Shown one piece after another: positions 57,689 to 64,000 of a stretch of 64,000 bases of DNA. The translations under genes were made by a program, and so were the position numbers. Each line of letters starts with the position of its first letter. Position 1 is the stretch's first letter. The notes beneath the pieces were generated by a model, which was not told the DNA's origin, did no database searches, and saw nothing but the letters and a program-made list of their open reading frames with translations. Source of the DNA: Colwellia maritima (GTDB lineage Bacteria; Pseudomonadota; Gammaproteobacteria; Enterobacterales; Alteromonadaceae); contig NZ_JAKKSL010000001.1 in the NCBI RefSeq assembly GCF_022669015.1, forward strand, positions 850,059-914,058. Reading direction: 5' to 3'.

Positions 57689-58580
57689 TTACTGTGTCGT
57701 GGAAGAGTAAAGGCTTGGCACTTGGTAGATGGCGTTGTAATGTCTGAATATGTCTTTCATCAGGCCTTTTTTTATCATGGCTTCGACAATATCACCGATA
57801 ACATAACCCAATTGTCGATAGTCACTTTTTACTGCCATACCAATATCCCATTGTTGTTTCCCTATCATAGGAAAGGCATTGGTTGCTAACTGGTAATTAG
57901 TGGAGGCAAGTTGATGTTGGTAATAACTGATTTGGCTTCGTAACCCCATCACTGCATCAACTTCATGTTTTTGCATTGCGATCATTGCTAACGCCATTGA
58001 GGCAAATTGTTTGGTTTTGCCCCGCATGCGTCCATTGAAAGCCGACATGAGATAAAACTGCGGGATAGAGTCAATTTCGACGCCAATGTTGTGATATTGA
58101 AAAACGGCCATCGTACTGACATCGTCAATGCGTTTATTATTGAAGGCTATTTTCCATGCTTCAGTATGATAGGGCGAAAACATGTGCACTTGGGCGTGCA
58201 CACGTTCACCAATATCATCTCTTAGCTCAGAATATTTCTTGTCGTAGGGCACTCTTAGCATTAGGTCAGCAACATTGCGGTTTAGGTAATGTCCTTTCCA
58301 TAGGTTGTTGCGCAAATCATCTTCCACATTTTCATCGGCGGTGACCCACCTAAAACGTAGTGCAACTCCTAATTGTTTGGCAATATGTTTTGCAACGTCA
58401 ATATCAATACCTTTTTCTTGCCCGTTTTCTTGATATGAAAACGGGGCGAAATCATTATAAACGGCAACCACAATTTCATTACTTTCAATAATATCGTCGT
58501 ACGATCGTGCAGAAGCTGTTGCGCATAAAATTAGGCAACAGCTTAACCAAAAAAAGTAAGTTATGATTATTACTCTTCAC
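57689..58580 (-). CDS. Periplasmic solute-binding-like protein of the PQQ alcohol system (MxaJ-like; start region damaged)
   Basis: The protein resembles family-3 solute-binding proteins (MxaJ/XoxJ type) that sit beside PQQ dehydrogenases: 'VAVYNDFAPFSYQENGQEKGIDIDVAKHIAKQLGV' (in part 'YNDFAPFSYQENGQEKGIDID'), 'YDKKYSELRDDIGERVHAQ' and 'WDIGMAVKSDYRQLGYVIGD'. The clean frame has no standard start before GTG 58471, yet upstream of it the same frame encodes a signal peptide 'FFWLSCCLILCATASA'. A GTG at 58580 joins it if one T is removed from the run of seven at 58549-58555. XoxJ-like proteins are thought to help mature the dehydrogenase. Confidence 0.75.
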
Positions 58581-59016
58581 TGACAGACTCTAACCAGGTA
58601 CGAATAGACCAAAGTGCTTCTTGGTTTAAATGTTCAGACATTTTCGGCATGTAAACGGCGCCATTGCGTACGGCACCATTTTGAACGCGATAGATATACC
58701 ATTCATCACCATCATAATCGGCAGGTAATTGACGTAAATCAGGAGCAATGCCTCCAGAGATGCCTCCTAAACCATGGCAGCGGGCACAGTTTTGGTTATA
58801 AGCAGATCCTCCTACCCGTATAATTTCCTTGAGCGTATCACCTTGTTCGTCTCTGTATGGGTTAGTGTCAGTCCATTCTTCGCCTAACGTAGGCAATGTT
58901 GATGTGTCGATTGCTTGTGGTGTTACTGCGCCATGAGCTATAACCCCAAACGAACTTATAGACATTAATGCAATTAAATAATGTCGCCCTATCTTATTAA
59001 GTTTAAACTTTACCAT
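58570..59016 (-). CDS. Cytochrome c, PedF/c550-like electron acceptor
   Basis: The protein of about 148 residues has a signal peptide ('YLIALMSISSFGVIAHGA') and one haem site 'CARCHGLGG' with the methionine ligand probably in 'GAVYMPKMSEHL'. It is the likely electron acceptor from the PQQ alcohol dehydrogenase, passing electrons to a terminal oxidase. ATG 59016 (MVKFKLN) is preferred over 59031. Its stop overlaps the MxaJ-like gene start by 11 bp, so both are in one unit with exaA downstream. Confidence 0.87.
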   Translation of the reverse strand: MVKFKLNKIGRHYLIALMSISSFGVIAHGAVTPQAIDTSTLPTLGEEWTDTNPYRDEQGDTLKEIIRVGGSAYNQNCARCHGLGGISGGIAPDLRQLPADYDGDEWYIYRVQNGAVRNGAVYMPKMSEHLNQEALWSIRTWLESVSEE

Positions 59017-59315
59017 CAGTGAATACCCCATTATCTTTGTAAATTAATTATGTTTATTTTTATAAAACTATAACGATGTTGTAGAGTTTCAAGAATTGTA
59101 CTTTAGCGCGGTTAGGTCTCATCCTTTAGTATGAATTTAGCGATCAAAAATGAGGGTTTTAACTTTATTTGTTTGTATATCATTGGGTTATAAGAATACT
59201 GTGTCGTGTTGCTTTTTTCACTTTAGTGTTTTTTTCTATATGCTTAGTTCACGTATATCAAATTTAACTATATCAAGTTGATGTAGTGCCTTTGATTTTT
59301 TGTTTGAGGGTTGCC

Positions 59316-60476
59316 ATGTTTTATTTAAGAAGTATTGCTATTAGCGTGTGGCTATTTTGTTTTAATGCGATATCAAGCCCGCTTACCCTAAATATGACAT
59401 ATATTAAGTTAGAGCAGCACAAGCCTCCTACTTTTTCTACTCTGTTCGTAAAACCAGAAAATAGTGGTTACCTCGGGGCAAAGTTAGCCGTTACCGACTC
59501 AAATACTACAGGTAAGTTTTTACAACAGCACTTTAAATTGAACTATGTTACAGCAACAACAGCAGCACAATTTCTAGATTATTTAGACAGTGAATATTTG
59601 CAAGGGCAACGTATTTTTATACTTGAAGCCCCTTTACGATTGTTAATTGATGTGGATCGTTGGGCTCAAAAAAAACCTGTATTGTTGTTTAATGTCAGTG
59701 AAACTGCCGATCAACTTCGGCATGAACAGTGTTTAGCGTCGGTATTTCATACTATACCTAGTAATGCTATGAAGTCTGATGCACTTGCTCAGTGGTTGCT
59801 TTCTCGCCGAATGAATAAGGTGTTGTTGGTACAGGGTAGTAAAGTGGAAGATACTCAACTTGTTGCATCATTTAAGCGTTCATCAAAACGCTTTGGTTTG
59901 AAAGTTATTGATGAAAAACAATGGGATTTCAATACAGATCTTAGACGTAGTGCTCAGCAAGAAATTCCATTATTTACACAAACAATAAAAGATTATGACG
60001 TAGTTTATGTTGCGGACAAATCAAAAGATTTTGCTGAGTTTATTCCCTTTAATACGTATTTACCACGGCCTGTTATTGGTTCGGCTGGTTTAGAAGCTCT
60101 GGCATGGCATAAAGTTATAGAGCAATGGGGAGCCGCGCAGTTACAATCACGTTTTATTGAAATGGCGGATAGGGGAATGAATGAACAGGATTTTGCGGGT
60201 TATCTTGCGGTACGAAGTGTGGCCCAGTCGGTACATAAACTTCATTCGAGTGAAAGTACTAAACTCATCAACTATATTAATTCATCTGACTTTGATTTAG
60301 CGGCTTATAAAGGACGAAAACTTAGCTTCCGCCCATGGAGTAAACAATTGAGAATGCCAATTGCTTTGGTGCAGCCACATGCCTTGGTATCGCAATCACC
60401 TCAGCCAGGTATGCTTCATCCGTTAACTGATCTCGATACCTTGGGGTTTGACGCTCAAGAATCGCAATGTAAATAA
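59316..60476 (+). CDS. Periplasmic ABC-type binding protein of the PQQ alcohol system (TIGR03863-like)
   Basis: A signal peptide ('SIAISVWLFCFNAISS') precedes a type-I periplasmic-binding fold of about 365 residues, distantly like branched-chain amino acid receptors: 'GYLGAKLAVTDSNTTGKFL', 'VLLFNVSETADQLRHEQC', 'VFHTIPSNAMKSDALAQWLL' and 'LLVQGSKVEDTQL'. It matches the PQQ-dependent-alcohol-dehydrogenase-associated binding proteins. ATG 59316, with GAGGG upstream, is preferred to GTG 59286. It is divergent from the cytochrome gene and heads a four-gene unit with a beta-propeller protein and an ABC exporter. Role unknown. Confidence 0.82.
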   Translation: MFYLRSIAISVWLFCFNAISSPLTLNMTYIKLEQHKPPTFSTLFVKPENSGYLGAKLAVTDSNTTGKFLQQHFKLNYVTATTAAQFLDYLDSEYLQGQRIFILEAPLRLLIDVDRWAQKKPVLLFNVSETADQLRHEQCLASVFHTIPSNAMKSDALAQWLLSRRMNKVLLVQGSKVEDTQLVASFKRSSKRFGLKVIDEKQWDFNTDLRRSAQQEIPLFTQTIKDYDVVYVADKSKDFAEFIPFNTYLPRPVIGSAGLEALAWHKVIEQWGAAQLQSRFIEMADRGMNEQDFAGYLAVRSVAQSVHKLHSSESTKLINYINSSDFDLAAYKGRKLSFRPWSKQLRMPIALVQPHALVSQSPQPGMLHPLTDLDTLGFDAQESQCK

Positions 60477-60490
60477 GGTATATACGACCC

Positions 60491-61471
60491 ATGAAAAATA
60501 AACTCGTTTTAACTATATTCCTCATGACTATGTTATTAGGCACTAAATCCGGCTATGCCACTGAATTAGCTTATGTTACCAATGAAAAGGACGATAATAT
60601 TTCGGTGATTGATTTAAGCCAGAATAACGTCATTAAAACTATTGCTGTAGGTCAACGGCCTCGTGGTGTTATTTTAAATAAAATGCATACACTGGCTTAT
60701 ATTTGCGCAAGTGAATCGGACACTATTCAGATCTTAGATTTGAAAACAGAGCAAATTATTGGTGAATTACCTTCTGGAGAAGATCCTGAAACTATTGCGT
60801 TACACCCCAACGGAAAAACTATTTATACGTCTAATGAAGATGATGCCTTGCTTACCGTTATTGATATTGCTTCGCGCTCTGTTATTGCACAAATTGATGT
60901 TGGTGTTGAGCCTGAAGGGTTAGCAGTAAGCCCAGATGGAAACATGGTCGTTGTTACGTCAGAAACAACCAATATGGTTCATTGGATTGATACGCGAACT
61001 CATAAAAACTTTGCTAATAGTTTAGTTGACGCCAGACCAAGGTCAGTTAAATTTACGGATGACGGGAAGTTTCTATGGGTCAGTGCTGAAATCGGCGGTA
61101 CTGTGGTTATATTTGATGTTGCAACTCAACAAATTATTCAAAAATTTTCTTTTGAAATCAATGGTATTCACCGTGATAGAATTCAACCCGTTGGCATCGA
61201 ATTAACACAAGACGGACGTTATGCCTTTATCGCACTTGGGCCGGCAAATCATGTTGCTGTGATTGACCGAAAAACAATGAAGATAGATAAATATTTATTA
61301 GTAGGACGTAGAGTGTGGCAACTCGCTTTTAATGAAGATCAAAGTCAACTCGTAACCACTAATGGTATTAGCGGCGATGTGTCTGTTATTGATGTTGAGC
61401 GAATGAAGGTAACCAAGTCAATTAAAGTGGGTCGTTACCCTTGGGGCGTAGTGATACGAAGAATGCCATGA
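60491..61471 (+). CDS. YVTN-type beta-propeller protein of the PQQ alcohol system (TIGR03866-like)
   Basis: A signal peptide ends 'GTKSGYATELA'; the rest is a seven-bladed propeller with YVTN repeats such as 'AYVTNEKDDNISVIDLSQN', 'YICASESDTIQILDLKTEQ', 'YTSNEDDALLTVIDIASR' and 'VTTNGISGDVSVIDVERMK'. The protein is periplasmic and is a regular companion of PQQ alcohol dehydrogenases. A scaffold or cofactor-handling role has been supposed but not shown. It is 14 bp after the binding-protein gene and overlaps the ATPase gene by 4 bp. Confidence 0.87.
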   Translation: MKNKLVLTIFLMTMLLGTKSGYATELAYVTNEKDDNISVIDLSQNNVIKTIAVGQRPRGVILNKMHTLAYICASESDTIQILDLKTEQIIGELPSGEDPETIALHPNGKTIYTSNEDDALLTVIDIASRSVIAQIDVGVEPEGLAVSPDGNMVVVTSETTNMVHWIDTRTHKNFANSLVDARPRSVKFTDDGKFLWVSAEIGGTVVIFDVATQQIIQKFSFEINGIHRDRIQPVGIELTQDGRYAFIALGPANHVAVIDRKTMKIDKYLLVGRRVWQLAFNEDQSQLVTTNGISGDVSVIDVERMKVTKSIKVGRYPWGVVIRRMP

Positions 61472-62196
61472 GTATAGAGACTAATAACCTTAGTTTTTGT
61501 TATGGTAAGAAAGCTGTAATTGAAGAACTAAACCTAAAAATTAACAAAGGCTTTAATGTGTTACTGGGTCCTAACGGAGCAGGCAAAAGTACGTTGTTTT
61601 CTATGCTAACAGGGCTTTATAAAGCTACGTCAGGCGTTATCAAAATTAATGGTTATGATTTAAGCCATGATAGAGCCAAAATAATGCGAACGATGGGGGT
61701 GGTATTTCAACAAAGTACCCTAGACCTTGATTTGTCCGTAAAACAAAATTTAATTTACTACGCCGCTTTACATGGAATTTGCTCATCACAAGCCATAGAA
61801 AATATATCCGAAATATTAACTCAACTTGAATTAACCTCTCGACTGAATGACAAAGTGCGCACATTAAATGGCGGTCATCGTCGTCGAGTTGAAATTGCAC
61901 GGGCATTAATTCATCAACCCAAAGTATTGTTACTTGATGAGGCCACCGTTGGTTTAGATATTGACAGCAGAAAAATGATCACCGAATACGTTGGTAGCCT
62001 TTGTCAAACTCTGGGCATTTGTGTGTTATGGGCGACTCACTTGATTGATGAAATTTCAGAAGAAGATCAGTTAATTATTATCAATGAAGGAAAAATTCAA
62101 GCACAAGGTACTAGTGGACAGTTATGTAAAACACATAAGGTTGCTGATGTGTATCAGCTTTATCGCACGTTAACCACTAGCGTGGAGATTATCTAA
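61468..62196 (+). CDS. ABC transporter ATP-binding protein of the PQQ alcohol system (TIGR03864-like)
   Basis: The 242-residue ATPase has Walker A 'LLGPNGAGKSTLFSML', Q-loop 'GVVFQQSTLDLDLSV', a signature 'LNGGHRRRVEIARAL' in which the usual SGG is NGG, Walker B 'VLLLDEATVGLD' and the switch histidine in 'LWATHLIDEI'. It belongs to the CcmA/NatA-like exporter group. ATG 61468 overlaps the preceding stop as ATGA, and its own stop overlaps the permease start by 1 bp. Confidence 0.9.
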   Translation: MSIETNNLSFCYGKKAVIEELNLKINKGFNVLLGPNGAGKSTLFSMLTGLYKATSGVIKINGYDLSHDRAKIMRTMGVVFQQSTLDLDLSVKQNLIYYAALHGICSSQAIENISEILTQLELTSRLNDKVRTLNGGHRRRVEIARALIHQPKVLLLDEATVGLDIDSRKMITEYVGSLCQTLGICVLWATHLIDEISEEDQLIIINEGKIQAQGTSGQLCKTHKVADVYQLYRTLTTSVEII

Positions 62197-62984
62197 TGTT
62201 CCTTAGTTATATTTATTGTTTTACGGGCATTGTTAAACGCGAATTATTACGTTTTTTTCAGCAACGTTCTCGGTTATTAAGCGCGCTTGTTAGACCCTTG
62301 TTATGGCTAATTGTCTTTGCTTCAGGGTTTCGAGCAGCTTTGGGTGTGTCTATAATGGAACCTTATGGTACCTACATAACTTATCAACAATATATTGCCC
62401 CAGGACTCTGCTGCATGATCATATTATTTAATGGTATGCAAAGCTCGTTGTCTATGGTGTATGACAGAGAAATGGGTAGCATGAAAGTGTTATTAATGAG
62501 CCCGTTACCAAGGCCGTTTTTATTGTGTTGTAAGCTAATTGCTAGCGCATTACTGTCGCTACTGCAGGTGATGATCTTTTTACTATTTGCGCAGTTGGTT
62601 GATGTTGAAATTCCACTTATTGGTTACTTTACTGCAATACCCGCAATTTTTTTAATTGCTTTTTTTCTTGGCGCGTTAGGGTTGATGTTATCTAATTTAA
62701 TTAAGCAATTAGAAAACTTTGCCGGCGTAATGAATTTTGTTATTTTTCCGATGTTCTTTCTTTCTAGCGCTTTATATCCGTTATGGAAAATGCAAGAAGC
62801 GAGTATTTGGCTGTTTTGGCTATGTCAGTTTAATCCCTTTACTGCTTGTGTAGAGCTCTTACGATTTGCCCTTTATGGGCAAATGAATACTGTTGCCTTG
62901 GCTACCGTATTCATTGCCACAAGCATTGCGTCATTTTTTGCATTAATGAGTTTTAAACCTCAGCAAGGAAGAAATAGCAGGTGA
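62196..62984 (+). CDS. ABC-2 type permease of the PQQ alcohol system (TIGR03861-like)
   Basis: The 262-residue protein has six transmembrane helices and the ABC-2 exporter pattern 'PLLWLIVFASGFRAALG', 'MVYDREMGSMKVLLMSPLPRPFLL' (key part 'DREMGSMKVLLMSPLPR') and 'FPMFFLSSALYPLWKM'. With the adjoining ATPase it forms a transporter always found beside PQQ-linked dehydrogenase genes; its cargo is not known. It is the last gene of the unit. Confidence 0.88.
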   Translation: MFLSYIYCFTGIVKRELLRFFQQRSRLLSALVRPLLWLIVFASGFRAALGVSIMEPYGTYITYQQYIAPGLCCMIILFNGMQSSLSMVYDREMGSMKVLLMSPLPRPFLLCCKLIASALLSLLQVMIFLLFAQLVDVEIPLIGYFTAIPAIFLIAFFLGALGLMLSNLIKQLENFAGVMNFVIFPMFFLSSALYPLWKMQEASIWLFWLCQFNPFTACVELLRFALYGQMNTVALATVFIATSIASFFALMSFKPQQGRNSR

Positions 62985-63126
62985 GTTAAGGTTAAATCAC
63001 CAACTAGATCGTTATTTATTTAATAACTAACTAGAACAACTACTTATTGAAATAAACACCTTGTATTTGGCAATTTTTTTACATATAAAATAGATCGCTT
63101 AATTAATGAATCCTGTATAAGGGAAA

Positions 63127-63612
63127 TTAATCCTCCTTGGCAAAGTCGATAAGCGTTTGACCAGACATACGATAACCAACCCATTCATCTTGTGATTGTG
63201 CGCCAATAGACTGATAAAAATCCCGTGACGGTTGGTTCCAATCTAAACAGCTCCATTCAAATCGACCACAGTTATTTTGCAAAGCGATTTGAGCCATTTT
63301 TTTAAGTAATAATTTTCAAAGACCTTTGCCGCGATGTTCAGGAGAAACGTAAAGGTCTTCAAGATAAAGTCCTGATTTTGCCAACCAAGTGGAATAATTA
63401 TAAAAATAAATAGCCATACCTAAGGCTTGCTCACCTTGCATACAAATTAATGCATTTACATGGCTATTTTCAGAAAAAATTGATTGCTTAATGGTTTCTT
63501 CTGTTGCTAAAACTTCATGTTCGGCTTTTTCATAAATGGCTAATTCACGAATAAAATGTAAAATTAATGCGGTATCTTCAGCAACTGCTTGGCGAATAGT
63601 TAAATGATTCAA
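63127..63612 (-). pseudogene. GNAT N-acetyltransferase with an in-frame stop
   Basis: The frame from 63612 encodes a GNAT acetyltransferase resembling diamine acetyltransferases: 'LTIRQAVAEDTALILHFI', 'LYLEDLYVSPEHRGKGL'. It stops at TGA 63316-63318, where the family has glycine (GGA), within the acetyl-CoA loop. The same frame then continues 'KLLLKKMAQIALQNNCGRFEW', 'LDWNQPSRDFYQSIGA' (parts quoted) to TAA at 63127-63129. A single G-to-T change explains the stop; unlike the other broken genes there is no indel. It may be a true nonsense mutation or a base error. The full length is 161 residues. Confidence 0.82.
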
Positions 63613-63843
63613 AATGTACTCCGTTATTTATTATTGGAATATCATAACGTGTGAGTAGGTGTGTTTATAGTGTATTTTTTAAATTGATAAGGGTATTGAG
63701 CATTAAACTCGGGTAGTAAAATAATCCTACTTTAGCAGGATTTACTGATAGTGTTTGTTTTTATCTTTTTGTTATTAAAAGATATTTTGTTTTATTTCTG
63801 TTTTGGTAGGGTTGTTGATTAGGTTACATTTGTATGAATTCCG

Positions 63844-63867
63844 TTACACTATTCATTATTAGTGTAA
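63844..63867. promoter_or_regulatory. Inverted repeat upstream of the right-edge TonB receptor
   Basis: TTACACTA and TAGTGTAA form a perfect 8-bp palindrome around 8 bases, 16 bp before the ATG at 63884. Its position fits a repressor site overlapping the promoter or leader. No regulator is assigned. Confidence 0.55.
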
Positions 63868-63883
63868 TCTAAGGAATGAACCA

Positions 63884-64000
63884 ATGAAGATGAAAAGTGC
63901 TGTTGTTAGTATTTATTTTACTATTATATTTCCCGCATTAGCGCAAGAAAGTGAAGAAATAGAAAAAATTAGTATCTATAGTCAAACACCTCTCTCGGGT
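63884..64000 (+). CDS. Start of a secreted protein, probable TonB-dependent receptor (3' end outside window)
   Basis: ATG 63884 is preceded by AAGGAA. The 39 visible codons encode a signal peptide ('SAVVSIYFTIIFPALAQ') and then 'ESEEIEKISIYSQTPLSG', a short TonB-box-like stretch of the kind that begins TonB-dependent receptors (E-x-I-x-K-I/V-x-V). The rest lies beyond the window. Because it follows the PQQ alcohol-oxidation genes it could be an importer for PQQ or a lanthanide, but this is only a hypothesis. Confidence 0.6.
   Translation, partial: MKMKSAVVSIYFTIIFPALAQESEEIEKISIYSQTPLSG

Noticed and set aside
63316..63318. TGA in the GNAT gene as a selenocysteine codon
   Set aside because: The position is a conserved glycine in the acetyl-CoA loop and no SECIS-like hairpin was seen after it.
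1..64000. CRISPR arrays, tRNA genes, rRNA genes, prophage or integron elements
   Set aside because: No regularly spaced repeats, cloverleaf-like sequences, phage structural genes or integrase genes apart from the IS21 element were found.

Overview
The window is about 64 kb of low-GC (high-30s percent by eye) chromosomal DNA from a Gram-negative, aerobic, probably marine gammaproteobacterium. TonB-dependent receptors, a Mrp-type Na+/H+ antiporter, a NosP/NahK-like sensor pair, a SapC/cupin/halogenase cluster and DUF2780/YjfB-type small proteins together suggest Alteromonadales, most likely Colwelliaceae. The genus is an inference from gene content and base composition.

Layout. 0-5.3 kb: the tail of a SapC-like gene, a JmjC-like cupin gene and a flavin-dependent tryptophan-halogenase-like gene, the last interrupted near its 3' end by a complete IS21-family element with a 6-bp target duplication. 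5.6-10.3 kb: ahpC, katA, a methyltransferase and a secreted M20 amidohydrolase. 10.4-14.2 kb: a zinc-uptake module (AztD-like propeller lipoprotein and His-rich ZnuD-like receptor) behind two Zur-box-like palindromes. 14.6-23.7 kb: nhaR-like regulator divergent from a Mrp operon that opens with a Rap1a-domain gene. 23.9-27.9 kb: oxyR-like gene divergent from Prx6, persulfide dioxygenase, TauE and a Blh-type sulfurtransferase-like gene. 28-33.4 kb: M14 peptidase, alpha/beta hydrolase, OlsF-like acyltransferase fusion, Tas-like reductase, DoxX-like protein. 33.6-44.2 kb: one tightly packed unit of TonB receptor, TVP38-flavoprotein, DUF547, YnjB-C-D ABC transporter, YnjF CDP-alcohol phosphatidyltransferase and a sterol-desaturase-like hydroxylase. 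44.4-47.7 kb: PAS-GGDEF protein and small proteins. 47.8-53.7 kb: NosR-like protein, FIST sensor (NosP-like) and hybrid histidine kinase. 53.9-63 kb: a PQQ alcohol-oxidation locus (ExaC, ExaA/PedH-like dehydrogenase with a lanthanide-type motif, MxaJ-like protein, cytochrome c and the four-gene ABC/beta-propeller set that accompanies such dehydrogenases). The right edge has a GNAT gene with an internal stop and the start of another TonB receptor.

A window-wide feature decides how the annotation should be read: about fifteen conserved genes are split by one- or two-base indels, many at short homopolymers, while the neighbouring frame continues the same protein exactly. Only one gene carries a lone nonsense codon. 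This looks much more like residual sequencing or assembly error than gene decay, so split genes are annotated here as single coding regions and each break is stated.

Themes: import across the outer membrane (zinc, siderophore-like, unknown), ion homeostasis, peroxide and reactive-sulfur defence, membrane-lipid modification, and periplasmic alcohol oxidation placed beside a putative NO- or alcohol-responsive kinase system. No tRNA, rRNA, CRISPR array or prophage was seen.
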